From: Actinoplanes aureus
Lineage (GTDB): Bacteria; Actinomycetota; Actinomycetes; Mycobacteriales; Micromonosporaceae
Assembly: GCF_015704865.1 (NCBI RefSeq)
Contig: NZ_JADQTO010000008.1
Span: 27,231 to 91,230, forward strand
Direction of reading: 5' to 3'
Length of the DNA: 64,000 nucleotides
The position numbers and the translations under genes are program-made. Shown one piece after another: positions 43,506-53,785 of this stretch (position 1 is its first letter; each line of letters opens with the position of its first letter). The notes under the pieces were generated by a model. That model ran no database searches, was not told the origin of the DNA, and saw only the letters and a program-made list of their open reading frames with translations.

Positions 43506-43680
43506 GGGCCTCCTCCAAGTCGTGTATGCCCCCGTGAGGTGAAACTCACCCCCCGCCGAGGACACCGAAGGTTGCGGGCGCCCAGCGGCCGTGGGCCTCC
43601 GGCGCTCGCCGCCCGTCCCCACAGGTTATCCCTGGACGCACAGATCGCCGAAAGGCCGGATCGACGAAGATCCGGGTCCG

Positions 43681-43725
43681 TGCGGGTATACCGGTCGCGG
43701 TCTGTGGCCGGTATGCGGGTATCAT
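43681..43725 (+). promoter_or_regulatory. Putative leuS promoter with direct repeat
   Basis: TATCAT at 43720-43725 ends 7 bases before the leader-peptide ATG, so the leader mRNA may have almost no 5' UTR. TGCGGGTAT occurs twice, at 43681-43689 and 43714-43722, a 9-bp direct repeat. A weak inverted repeat (GTGAG-N6-CTCAC, 43534-43549) lies nearer moxR. Confidence 0.4.
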
Positions 43726-43732
43726 GCTTGCC

Positions 43733-43771
43733 ATGGCTCGGTCCGTTCTGCTCCTTAGTCGGCCGTGCTGA
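43733..43771 (+). CDS. Leu-rich leader peptide of the leuS attenuator
   Basis: A 12-codon open frame reading MARSVLLLSRPC. It has three consecutive Leu codons (CTG CTC CTT at 43748-43756) and stops 24 bases before the terminator stem. Its size, the Leu run, the position before leuS and the following T6 terminator are the standard build of a ribosome-mediated attenuator that senses charged tRNA(Leu). GGTCCGT (43740-43746) can pair with ACGGACC (43780-43786), and GCCGTGC (43762-43768) with GCACGGC (43789-43795). These two stems cross, so they compete. Confidence 0.7.
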   Translation: MARSVLLLSRPC

Positions 43772-43795
43772 TCCGCTAGACGGACCAGGCACGGC

Positions 43796-43822
43796 GCCCC
43801 CTCCTGCGTGAGGGGCTTTTTT
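43796..43822 (+). terminator. Intrinsic terminator of the leuS attenuator
   Basis: A 6-bp GC stem (CCCCTC at 43798-43803 with GAGGGG at 43810-43815) and a 6-base loop, then C and T6 (43817-43822). A run of six T is rare in this window and marks it as a factor-independent terminator. It lies 45 bases before the leuS ATG, so it must be bypassed for leuS expression. Confidence 0.75.
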
Positions 43823-43867
43823 ATGCCCTGAGGACGCGTCGACCCCAGCCGCGACGACTTAGACGAG

Positions 43868-46669
<2,802 letters not shown>

Positions 46670-46681
46670 GGTCGCGCACCG

Positions 46682-46709
46682 GGCCCGCCATGTGGCAACG
46701 TGGCGGGCC
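46682..46709 (+). terminator. Stem-loop terminator after leuS
   Basis: GGCCCGCCA (46682-46690) pairs perfectly with TGGCGGGCC (46701-46709) around a 10-base loop, 12 bases after the leuS stop. The next gene starts right after the stem. Confidence 0.65.
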
Positions 46710-47468
46710 ATGTCCTTCGACCTGACCGCGACCGAGTACCTGATCCGGGCGGATCTCCTCGCCCCGGGTCTGGTGGAGGGTCTCTACCTCCAGGGATCGA
46801 TCGCGCTCGGCGACTACCGGCACGGCGTCAGCGACATCGACTTCGTGGCGGTGACCGAGGATCCGGCGGACCCGGGTCTGGTCCAGGAGATCCACCGGCG
46901 GATGCCGCGCCGCCCGTACTTCGACGGCCTCTACGTCACCTGGGACGACCTGCGCGCCGACCCCGCCTCCCTGGCACCCGGTCCGGCCGTCCACGAGGGC
47001 CGGGTCCTGCCGTCCTCGGACTTCGAGCGGAACCTGGTGACCTGGCACGTGCTGGCCCAGGGCGGTGTCGCGATACGCGGACCGCAGCGGCCGGAGATCT
47101 TCACCGACTGGCCGGCGCTGGCCGCGTCGACCCGGGCGAACCTGGAGTCGTACTGGCGGCCATGGGCCCGCCGGCTCCGCCGGCACCCGATGAGTCTCGG
47201 CTCGTGGGCGGTGTCCTGGGGCGTGCTCGGCGTCTCCCGGCTCCGGCACACCCTGGTGACCGAGCGGGTGACCGCCAAGACCGAGGCCGGCCGGTACGCA
47301 CTGCGCAGCTATCCCGGCTGGGAACGGATCATCGAGGAGGCGCTGCGCATCCGGTGCGGCGGCCCGGCCCGCTACCGCGATCCGTTCCGCCGCCGCGCCG
47401 ACCTGCTGGCCTACCTGGAGTTCGCCCTCGACCCGGACCGCCCGCCGGACGCGGATCTGCTTCGATGA
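46710..47468 (+). CDS. Nucleotidyltransferase-domain protein (aminoglycoside adenylyltransferase-like fold)
   Basis: A 252-residue protein with the polymerase-beta-type nucleotidyltransferase motif GSIALGDYRHGVSDIDFVAV (about 25-45): the GS helix and the two-Asp DID metal site. The C-terminal half is helical (DUF4111-like), as in streptomycin/spectinomycin adenylyltransferases. Similar chromosomal proteins in actinobacteria have no proven resistance role. ATG 46710 is preferred; an upstream GTG at 46692 would lie inside the leuS terminator. The AlkZ-like gene follows after 4 bases. Confidence 0.78.
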   Translation: MSFDLTATEYLIRADLLAPGLVEGLYLQGSIALGDYRHGVSDIDFVAVTEDPADPGLVQEIHRRMPRRPYFDGLYVTWDDLRADPASLAPGPAVHEGRVLPSSDFERNLVTWHVLAQGGVAIRGPQRPEIFTDWPALAASTRANLESYWRPWARRLRRHPMSLGSWAVSWGVLGVSRLRHTLVTERVTAKTEAGRYALRSYPGWERIIEEALRIRCGGPARYRDPFRRRADLLAYLEFALDPDRPPDADLLR

Positions 47469-47472
47469 GCCG

Positions 47473-48591
47473 GTGCTCTCCGAACGCGCCCTGAACCGGG
47501 CCACCCTCGCCCGGCAGTTGCTGCTGGAACGCGTGCCCGTGACGGTGCCCGAGGCGTTGCGGCGGCTGATCGGGTTGCAGGCCCAGGCGCCGGCCTCGCC
47601 CTGGCTGGCGCTCTGGAACCGGGTGGCGGGCTTCGATCCGGCCGCCCTCGACGCCGCCTTCGCGACGGGTGAGGTCGTGAAGGCCACGCTCATGCGGATC
47701 ACCCTGCACGCCGTGCACCGCGAGGACTACCCGGTCCTGCACAACGCCGTGCTCCGCATCCTGCGCGCGGCCCGCCTGGGCGATGACCGGTTCGTCCGCA
47801 GCGGGCTGACCATCGCCGAGGTCGACGAGTTCCTGCCGGAGCTGATCGCGTTCGCGGACCGGCCGCGTACCGTGCCGGAGATCGAGAAGCTGCTCGCCGA
47901 GCGGTTCGGCGGTGACCGCCCGGGCCTCTGGTGGGCGCTGCGGACCTTCGCGCCGCTGCACCACGTGCCCACCGGCGGACCGTGGTCCTTCGGCGGCCGC
48001 TCGTTCGTCGCCGCCCCGGCCGGCCTGCCGTTCGAGGCGCGCGACGCGTCCACTCGTGAACTCGTCCGGCGGTACCTCGCGGCCTTCGGCCCGGCCACCG
48101 TCGCCGACATGGGTCAGTTCACCCTGCTGCCCCGGACGGTCCTGCGCGACGCGGTGCGCGCGCTGGGCGATGAGCTCACCCACCTGCCCGGCGGGAAACT
48201 GTACGACCTGCCGGGCGCCCCGATCCCGTCCGAGGACGTCCCGGCACCGGCGAGGCTGCTGCCGATGTGGGACAACGTGCTCCTCGCGTACGCCGACCGG
48301 ACCCGGCTGATCCCGCCGGAGTACCGCAAGGTGTGCATCCGGATGAACGGCGACGTGCTGCCCACCGTGCTGGTCGACGGCTATGTCGCCGGTGTCTGGC
48401 GGGCGGCGCCGGACGGGATCGAGGTCACCGCTTTCCGCCCGTTGACGGCCGCGGCCTGGGACGAGCTGACCGCCGAGGCCGCCGCGCTCACCGCTCTGCT
48501 GGCTGATCGTGATCCGCTGGTCTACGCCCGCTACGGCCACTGGTGGGACAAGCCGCTCCCGGCGGCGGAAACCCGCGTGCTTCCCGGCTGA
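47473..48591 (+). CDS. AlkZ-like winged-helix protein, predicted DNA glycosylase
   Basis: A 372-residue protein of the HTH_42 (winged-helix DNA-binding) family to which AlkZ and YcaQ belong. AlkZ removes bulky and crosslinked bases and shields Streptomyces from azinomycin B. The key QxQ motif is present as LQAQAP near residue 35-40. The length matches AlkZ, and the RFGGDRPGLWWALRTFAPLHHV and LLPMWDNVLLAYADR segments match the family. GTG start 4 bases after the nucleotidyltransferase gene. The natural lesion is not known; a link to a genotoxin cluster is not seen in this window. Confidence 0.78.
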   Translation: MLSERALNRATLARQLLLERVPVTVPEALRRLIGLQAQAPASPWLALWNRVAGFDPAALDAAFATGEVVKATLMRITLHAVHREDYPVLHNAVLRILRAARLGDDRFVRSGLTIAEVDEFLPELIAFADRPRTVPEIEKLLAERFGGDRPGLWWALRTFAPLHHVPTGGPWSFGGRSFVAAPAGLPFEARDASTRELVRRYLAAFGPATVADMGQFTLLPRTVLRDAVRALGDELTHLPGGKLYDLPGAPIPSEDVPAPARLLPMWDNVLLAYADRTRLIPPEYRKVCIRMNGDVLPTVLVDGYVAGVWRAAPDGIEVTAFRPLTAAAWDELTAEAAALTALLADRDPLVYARYGHWWDKPLPAAETRVLPG

Positions 48592-48699
48592 CGGGTGAAG
48601 CGCGACGCCGTGCCCGGTCCCGGCGGCCGCGTCGCCGGCCGGATCGGTCGCCCGGATCGCGCGGGAGCGGCGGGACTGTGGTCGACGCGTACGAACAAA

Positions 48700-48731
48700 G
48701 AAGCCGGCGGCCGATAGTGGCCGCCGGCTTC
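48700..48731. terminator. Bidirectional stem-loop terminator
   Basis: Perfect 13-bp stem (48700-48712 with 48719-48731) and 6-base loop, between the convergent ends of the AlkZ-like gene (48591) and the VTT gene (48743). Confidence 0.75.
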
Positions 48732-48742
48732 GTGCGGGTTTG

Positions 48743-49471
48743 TCAGGCCATCGCCATGGCCGCGTCGCGGCGGGAGGTGTAGCGCCAGCGCAGGACGATG
48801 CCGGTGCTGAGAGCGAAGCCGATCGCCGCGGGGGCGAGGGTCGCGGCGTTCATCTCGCCGGGGGCGGCCACCGCCGCGCCGATCACCGCGTAGGTGACGG
48901 TGGACGGGATCGCGGCGATCGTGGTGCCGAGCAGGTAGCGCTTGCGGCAGACGCTTGTGGTGCCGTAGGCGTAGCCGACCAGCCCGAACGGGGCGAGCGG
49001 CAGGAAGCGGACCAGCAGCACCGCGGCGAGACCGCGGCGGTTCAGCCAGCCGTCGAGCCGGGCCAGACGGCTGCCGGCCCGGGCCTGAAGGGCGCCGCGA
49101 CCGGCCCACCGGCCGGCGTAGTAGGTGGCGGTCGCCGCGATGATCGCCGCGGCGAGCGCGGCGAGCGCGCCGGTGGCCGCGCCGAGAAGCAGGCCGCAGA
49201 GGAGCGTGATCGCGGTACGCGGTACGAGCACCGACAGCAGCAGACCGCCCACCACCGCGACGGCGGCCGGCGCGCCCGGACCGAGGTTGTCCACGTTGGC
49301 GCCGATCTCCCGCAGCGGGAGGGTGGCGGCGGCCAGCGCGAGCGCGCCCACCACCGCGCCGAGCGCGCCGAACCGGATGAGACGGCGCTTCCAAGTCGCT
49401 GGGGCAGCCTGTGCAACGGCCTGAGGGTCCGCGGAGTCAACGCCCCGCGGGGCGATCAGGATGTCGGTCAT
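48743..49471 (-). CDS. TVP38/TMEM64 (VTT-domain) membrane protein
   Basis: A 242-residue protein with about six hydrophobic segments and a VTT/SNARE-associated domain. The core motif is VRFLPLAPFGLVGYAYG near residue 150, and there is a half-segment re-entrant pattern as in DedA proteins. Members are suggested to move lipids such as undecaprenyl carriers. ATG 49471 gives a short cytoplasmic tail. It lies 38 bases downstream of gatD's end on the same strand, so it may be co-transcribed with murT-gatD. Confidence 0.85.
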   Translation of the reverse strand: MTDILIAPRGVDSADPQAVAQAAPATWKRRLIRFGALGAVVGALALAAATLPLREIGANVDNLGPGAPAAVAVVGGLLLSVLVPRTAITLLCGLLLGAATGALAALAAAIIAATATYYAGRWAGRGALQARAGSRLARLDGWLNRRGLAAVLLVRFLPLAPFGLVGYAYGTTSVCRKRYLLGTTIAAIPSTVTYAVIGAAVAAPGEMNAATLAPAAIGFALSTGIVLRWRYTSRRDAAMAMA

Positions 49472-49509
49472 GCAGGCATACCGCCCCAACTGTCGGTTTC
49501 AGGTCATTG

Positions 49510-50223
49510 TCACACTGCGCCGGCCGCGGCCAGGCGTTCGCCCCGGAGCCGGTCGGCCCACGAGTCATCCAGAGGCGCAAGCCTATCCGCGCCGGTGGAC
49601 CAACGCAGTAGCAGATCGGCTATCGCTGGGTTGCGGGCGAGCGCCGGGCCGTGCGAGTAGGTACCGAGGATCTTCCCAGCCCAGGCCCCCTCCGTCTGGC
49701 CGTCGTTGCCGACGCCCGCGGTGACGCGGGCCAGCGGTGCGGCGTGCGCGCCGACATGGGTACGCCCACCGTGGTTCTCGAAGCCGGTCAGCGGCGGCAG
49801 GCCGAGCCGGGCGTCGACGTCGCCCCGCAGTTCGCCGACCGCCCGGGTGACGCCCCGGTCCGAGGACAGGTCGAGCAGTCCCAGCCCGGCGCACTTCGCT
49901 CCCTTAGCGAAGAACGAGTGGCCGAGCAATTGGTAACCGGCGCAGATGGCCAGAACCGACGCGCCCTGGTTGACCGCGCGGTGCAGGCCGCCGTCGGTGA
50001 TCAGCCGCTGCGACGCGAGCGCCTGCGGGCCGTCCTCGCCGCCGCCGATCAGGTAGATGTCAGCCGTCGACGGCATCTGCTGGTCGGAGCGGACCTCGTA
50101 TGTCTCCACCGGGATGCCGCGCGCGGCCGCCCGGTGCGCCAGGATCAGCAGGTTGCCCCGGTCGCCGTACGTCGACAGCAGATCGGGGTAGATCCACACG
50201 ATCCGCAGGGCCTCAGTTGACAC
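49510..50223 (-). CDS. gatD: GatD, glutamine amidotransferase of lipid II amidation
   Basis: Releases ammonia from glutamine for MurT, which amidates the second residue (D-Glu) of lipid II to D-isoglutamine. The 237-residue product has the nucleophile Cys 94 in LAICAGYQLLG and the catalytic His 191 in GTYSHGPAL. Both positions are close to those of the Staphylococcus aureus enzyme (Cys 94 and His 189). It overlaps murT by 11 bases, so the two are translationally coupled. Confidence 0.93.
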   Translation of the reverse strand: MSTEALRIVWIYPDLLSTYGDRGNLLILAHRAAARGIPVETYEVRSDQQMPSTADIYLIGGGEDGPQALASQRLITDGGLHRAVNQGASVLAICAGYQLLGHSFFAKGAKCAGLGLLDLSSDRGVTRAVGELRGDVDARLGLPPLTGFENHGGRTHVGAHAAPLARVTAGVGNDGQTEGAWAGKILGTYSHGPALARNPAIADLLLRWSTGADRLAPLDDSWADRLRGERLAAAGAV

Positions 50224-51448
50224 GGTCCAACTCCGCTCGGATGTCCTGGAACGCCGTGTAGTTGGCGATCACTTCGAGGCGGCCGGGCGGTACCGACCGC
50301 AGCGCCTCGTCGAAACTGAGTACGTGCCGGAACGGCACCTGGTTCACCTGGAGCCGGACGGCCAGGTCGTACGCGCGGTCGCCGGTGATCAGCACCGGGC
50401 GGGTGCGCAGGGGTGAGAAGTCGACGTCCCACAGCCACGAGGTGTCCAGCCCGTCGGGGTCCCGGGCGTTGATGGAGAGCAGCGTAGGGGCTTGATCGGC
50501 CATGTCGAAGGCCTCCAGCCAGCTGGCCGGGTTCTTGGCCAGCAGCAGCCGGATGTTGCGGCCGTCGCGGTCGACCTGGGCGTACCGGCCGGCGATCGAT
50601 GTCACCCGGGAGAGGCGGGGGAGTGCCTCGATCGGGCGTACTCCGAACTCGGCGGCGACCGCGAGCGCGGTGGCCGCGTTACCGATGTTGACCCGGCCCG
50701 GGAGCTGGAGCTTGACCAGGTGCCAGTCGCCGCGCGGGTCGATCACGCCCTCGTCCTCGACCACCCAGCTCGGGCGCGGCCGGCGCAGCGGGCAGCCGGT
50801 GCACCACCACTCGCCCTGGGCGCGCTCGATCGGGTGGCCGCTCTCCGGGCAGACGAACGAGTCGTCGTGCCAGCGCTGGCCGGCGCTGAACCAGGTCACC
50901 TGCGGGCTGCCGCTCGCCGCCCAGACCACCATCGGATCGTCGGCGTTCGCCACCACGCGGATCTCGGGGTGGCCGGCGAGCTTGGTCTTCCACAGCTGCG
51001 CCATCATCGCCACCTCCTTGGCCCGGTCCAGCTGGTCGCGGGAGAGGTTGAGCAGCGCCACCACCTTGGGCCGGGTGGCGTCGATCACCTGGGCCAGGTA
51101 GTGCTCGTCGGTCTCCAGCACGGCGAACGGGGTGTGCCCCTCCTTCGCCAGCGCCGAGGTGTGACCGGTCGGCATGTTCGCGCCGTACGAGTTCGTGGCG
51201 ACCCGGCCGAGCACGCCGACCGCGGCGGCGGTGAGCCGGGTGGTGGTGGTCTTGCCGTTCGTACCGGAGACCAGCGCCACGGCGCGGCCGGACGAGAGGT
51301 GGGCCAGCAGGTCAGGGTCGATCTTGAGGCCGATCCAGCCGCCGATCACCGAGCCGTCGCCGCGTCCCGCGGCCCTGGAGAGCGCCGCCGCGGTCTTCGA
51401 CACGGAGGTCGCGACCTTGGCGATGAGAGGCATCTTCCCGTCCGTCAC
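50213..51448 (-). CDS. murT: MurT, Mur-ligase-like subunit of lipid II amidation
   Basis: ATP-dependent ligase subunit, 411 residues. It has the P-loop VSGTNGKTTTTR near 60, Mur-ligase central strands (VVALLNLSRDQLDR) and the C-terminal DUF1727 domain with the catalytic Asp in YTAFQDIRAEL. The inserted zinc ribbon reads FVCPES ... WWCTGC: three of the usual four Cys are present, with Ser in the second place. GTG 51448 is chosen over ATG 51505 because TACCCT (51456-51461) lies 7 bases upstream at leaderless spacing and the longer N terminus is atypical. Confidence 0.92.
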   Translation of the reverse strand: MTDGKMPLIAKVATSVSKTAAALSRAAGRGDGSVIGGWIGLKIDPDLLAHLSSGRAVALVSGTNGKTTTTRLTAAAVGVLGRVATNSYGANMPTGHTSALAKEGHTPFAVLETDEHYLAQVIDATRPKVVALLNLSRDQLDRAKEVAMMAQLWKTKLAGHPEIRVVANADDPMVVWAASGSPQVTWFSAGQRWHDDSFVCPESGHPIERAQGEWWCTGCPLRRPRPSWVVEDEGVIDPRGDWHLVKLQLPGRVNIGNAATALAVAAEFGVRPIEALPRLSRVTSIAGRYAQVDRDGRNIRLLLAKNPASWLEAFDMADQAPTLLSINARDPDGLDTSWLWDVDFSPLRTRPVLITGDRAYDLAVRLQVNQVPFRHVLSFDEALRSVPPGRLEVIANYTAFQDIRAELDRVN

Positions 51449-51455
51449 GCCAGCG

Positions 51456-51461
51456 AGGGTA
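51456..51461 (-). promoter_or_regulatory. Putative -10 element (TACCCT) for leaderless murT
   Basis: On the minus strand TACCCT is followed by 7 bases and then GTG 51448. Confidence 0.4.
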
Positions 51462-51777
51462 CCGGACGCGATTGTTACCGCGAGTTGCCAGACCATCAAG
51501 ATCATCGCACGCCGGTGTTATACCCGGTCCAGACGTTTCCGGCGAATTCCCGGGTTGGCGGCGCACTTTTTCTGTGTTCTGGTTCACCCGTAACCTTCGA
51601 CGCAGCGTGTTTCCGTGATCGCGTTAAGTCATGGCATTTGTCTCGTGGAGATAACAAACTGGACAGGGGCCAGTGTGCCAATTACATAGAGTGATTGTGC
51701 CCACGCCGACGATCAAGACGGAATTCAGGTAGCAAGGTTGCGCCGGCAGCAACCGCTCGCCGGTCGCGCCGAACCGG

Positions 51778-51988
51778 TTCACGCCGAGCCCTGCCCCGGA
51801 CTGGACGACGCGACCATCGAAGTACCGCAGGACATAGCAGGCATCAGGGGGCAGGGACGGGGGACCCATAATCGGTCCGTCCCGCGCCGCGCAGTCAGCG
51901 GCGCACCCGGGACGACCTCGGGGTGAAGCCGCTTCGGCGGCCGGGCAACCTTCCCGCCCGAACCCGACAGCTAACCTCGCAGGCGTGC
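51778..51988 (+). ncRNA. Cyclic di-AMP riboswitch (ydaO/yuaA motif)
   Basis: The conserved blocks of the ydaO motif occur in order: CGCCGAGCCCTG (from 51782), GCAGGGACGGGGGACCCA (51851-51868), GGGGTGAAGCC (51920-51930), and CCGAACCCGACAGCTAACC (51958-51976) followed by TCGCAGGCGT. ACGCC (51781-51785) pairs with GGCGT (51982-51986) to close P1. In actinobacteria this class precedes cell-wall hydrolase genes, as here, and usually turns them off at high c-di-AMP. The ribosome site of the next gene starts at 51990, directly after P1. Confidence 0.9.
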
Positions 51989-52006
51989 CGGAGGGAATTC
52001 TCTACC

Positions 52007-52822
52007 GTGCACGAACACAGTTCGCGCCGGGGCCGTCGCATGTCCGTCGGTACCGGCACTGTCGCACTGTCTCTGGGTCTCTGTCTTTGCGCCGGCCAGC
52101 TCGTGGCCGCGTCGCCGGCGGTGGCTTCCTCGGCCACCACCGTGGCCCCGGTCGCCGCTACCTCGTCGGCAGCGAAGGTCAAGCCCAAGTTGAGCACCTC
52201 GCTCAACACCCGGAGCCTCTCCAAGGGTTCCACCCTCAAGGTCACCGCCAAGGTGATCAACCCGCGCACGGGTAAGGTCGCCAAGGGCACCGTGCGGCTC
52301 CAGCTCTGGAAGAACGGAGCATGGCAGACCTGGGACAAGGCCACCGTCAAGAGCGGTGCGGTCACCCTCACCGCGAAGCCCACCAGGGCCGTGACCATCC
52401 GGACGTACTTCAGCGGCACCGGGTACGCCCCGGTCTCCACGAAGAAGGTCAAGGTCTCGATCCGGGCCGGCGGCGCCGCGATCCTCGCGGAGGCCAGGAA
52501 GCACACCGGGGCGCTGTACCTGTTCGGTGCGGCGGGCCCCAAGCGTTTCGACTGCTCCGGCTTCACCAAGTACGTCTACAAGAAGGCGGCCGGCAAGACG
52601 CTGCCGCACAAGGCGAACTCGCAGCAGAAGTACGGCAAGTCGGTCTCCAAGGGCAGCAAGCAGATCGGTGACCTGATCGTCTTCCGCAAGGGCTCGTACG
52701 GTTACCACGCCGGTATCTACGCCGGCAACGGCTACATCTACGACTCGCCGCACAGCGGTGCCCGGGTCGGCAAGCACAAGATGTGGAGCAGCAACTACGT
52801 CGTGCGGCGTCTCGTCGCCTGA
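52007..52822 (+). CDS. Secreted NlpC/P60 peptidoglycan hydrolase
   Basis: A 271-residue secreted cell-wall peptidase under a c-di-AMP riboswitch. The signal region (about 10-42, GTVALSLGLCLCAGQLVAAS) is followed by an Ig-like domain (about 60-150, STLKVTAKVINPRTGKVAKG) and the C-terminal NlpC/P60 domain with Cys 183 in FDCSGF and His 234 in YHAGIYAGNG. GGAGGG precedes the GTG by 11 bases. It likely cleaves stem peptides during growth or spore germination (family knowledge). Confidence 0.92.
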   Translation: MHEHSSRRGRRMSVGTGTVALSLGLCLCAGQLVAASPAVASSATTVAPVAATSSAAKVKPKLSTSLNTRSLSKGSTLKVTAKVINPRTGKVAKGTVRLQLWKNGAWQTWDKATVKSGAVTLTAKPTRAVTIRTYFSGTGYAPVSTKKVKVSIRAGGAAILAEARKHTGALYLFGAAGPKRFDCSGFTKYVYKKAAGKTLPHKANSQQKYGKSVSKGSKQIGDLIVFRKGSYGYHAGIYAGNGYIYDSPHSGARVGKHKMWSSNYVVRRLVA

Positions 52823-52858
52823 CACGCCTGCGCGGTGTGGTGGCACCGTGCGGACAAC

Positions 52859-52882
52859 GACGCAGTAAGTGACGCAGTAAGT
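52859..52882. repeat. 12-bp direct repeat GACGCAGTAAGT x2
   Basis: Two perfect adjacent copies just before the NlpC/P60 terminator, followed by a third partial AAGT. No role is visible. Confidence 0.7.
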
Positions 52883-52895
52883 AAGGTATAGAAGC

Positions 52896-52940
52896 ACGCC
52901 CGTGGGGCGTGGCCCGGTTCGGGTCACGCCCCACGGGCGT
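52896..52940 (+). terminator. Stem-loop terminator after the NlpC/P60 gene
   Basis: Perfect 16-bp stem (52896-52911 with 52925-52940) and a 13-base loop, 73 bases after the stop. Confidence 0.8.
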
Positions 52941-52955
52941 TTCTGCGCACCGGCT

Positions 52956-52971
52956 CTCCACTTTCCTCCAC
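52956..52971 (-). promoter_or_regulatory. Upstream MraZ-box-like pair (GTGGAG x2, minus orientation)
   Basis: CTCCAC at 52956-52961 and 52966-52971 are GTGGAG on the minus strand at 10-base spacing. Their reverse complement, GTGGAGGAAAGTGGAG, is nearly the same as part of the main box array at 53149-53164. Confidence 0.45.
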
Positions 52972-53060
52972 GGAGCGCGCCGGACCGCCCCCGACCGCGG
53001 TGTTTTCCGCTGTGCTGTGCTCCATGTCGGAAACCAGACCCGGTTGATCATGGCCGCGCC

Positions 53061-53076
53061 CTCCACCGCGCTCCAC
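53061..53076 (-). promoter_or_regulatory. Second MraZ-box-like pair (GTGGAG x2, minus orientation)
   Basis: CTCCAC at 53061-53066 and 53071-53076, again GTGGAG on the minus strand with 10-base spacing, 63 bases before the main array. Confidence 0.45.
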
Positions 53077-53138
53077 CGCCTTTGAACTGGGATTTCGTCC
53101 GCGAAAACGACTCGCGAGCGAGCTCATTCGGGTTGCAG

Positions 53139-53172
53139 GTGGAGGGATGTGGAGTAAAGTGGGGCGCAGTGG
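53139..53172 (+). promoter_or_regulatory. MraZ operator: four GTGG boxes at exact 10-bp spacing
   Basis: GTGG starts at 53139, 53149, 53159 and 53169, one per helical turn; the first two are GTGGAG. This is the known type of site for MraZ, which forms rings that contact several tandem boxes. It lies 100 bases before the mraZ ATG, so mraZ probably controls itself and the whole dcw cluster. Confidence 0.8.
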
Positions 53173-53271
53173 CAGGACCGAGGAACTTCAACCGAAGCCT
53201 GCCGGCCCGAGTTGACAGGCGGACCGACTCCACCGCGAAGGAGCGGACGCCACGGCAAGGGGGAAGGGCCG

Positions 53272-53703
53272 ATGTTCCTCGGCACGCACACCCCTCGCCT
53301 GGACGAGAAGGGCCGGCTGATCCTTCCGGCGAAGTTCCGTGATGAGCTGGCGGGAGGTGTCGTGATCACGAAAGGCCAGGAACGCTGTCTTTACGTGTTC
53401 CCGATGCCGGAGTTCCAGCGCCTCGCGGGTCAGCTGCGAGAGGCGCCGGTGACGAACAAGGCCGCCCGGGCGTACAGCCGGGTGTTCTTCGCCAGCGCGC
53501 ACGACGAGGTGCCCGACAAGCAGGGCCGGGTGACCATCCCGGCGCACTTGCGGGAGTACGCGAGCCTCGGGCGCGACCTCGTGGTGATCGGAGCCAGCAC
53601 CCGGGTCGAGATCTGGGACAAGCAGTCCTGGGACGACTACCTCTCGGCGAGCGAGGAAGAGTTCGCCGACATCGAGGAGGGGGTGCTGCCCGGCGGACTG
53701 TAA
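53272..53703 (+). CDS. mraZ: MraZ transcriptional regulator of the dcw cluster
   Basis: A 143-residue protein with two AbrB-like DNA-binding halves, each with the DxxGR core: RLDEKGRLILPAKFR (about 10-25) and PDKQGRVTIPAHLREYA (about 82-98). It binds repeated boxes ahead of its own operon and represses dcw expression. A GGGGGAAGG ribosome site supports ATG 53272. Only 235 bases separate it from rsmH, and they contain a 9-bp hairpin. Confidence 0.95.
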   Translation: MFLGTHTPRLDEKGRLILPAKFRDELAGGVVITKGQERCLYVFPMPEFQRLAGQLREAPVTNKAARAYSRVFFASAHDEVPDKQGRVTIPAHLREYASLGRDLVVIGASTRVEIWDKQSWDDYLSASEEEFADIEEGVLPGGL

Positions 53704-53785
53704 GGCGTGGCACTCGGTTGGGCTGCTGGACGACCGGCCCGGACGCCACTGCCGCCGTACTGCGAGATCTCCAGCCGCTCCCGCT

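Noticed and set aside
43733..43822. T-box riboswitch or a tRNA before leuS
   Set aside because: No T-box core (AGGGTGG-type) and no cloverleaf with a TTCRA loop are present. A Leu-codon leader peptide and T6 terminator explain the region better.
46692..46709. GTG 46692 as the start of the nucleotidyltransferase gene
   Set aside because: It lies within the perfect leuS terminator hairpin; ATG 46710 directly after it gives a normal N terminus.
51449..51505. ATG 51505 as the murT start
   Set aside because: The extra residues are atypical of MurT, and TACCCT at leaderless spacing supports GTG 51448.
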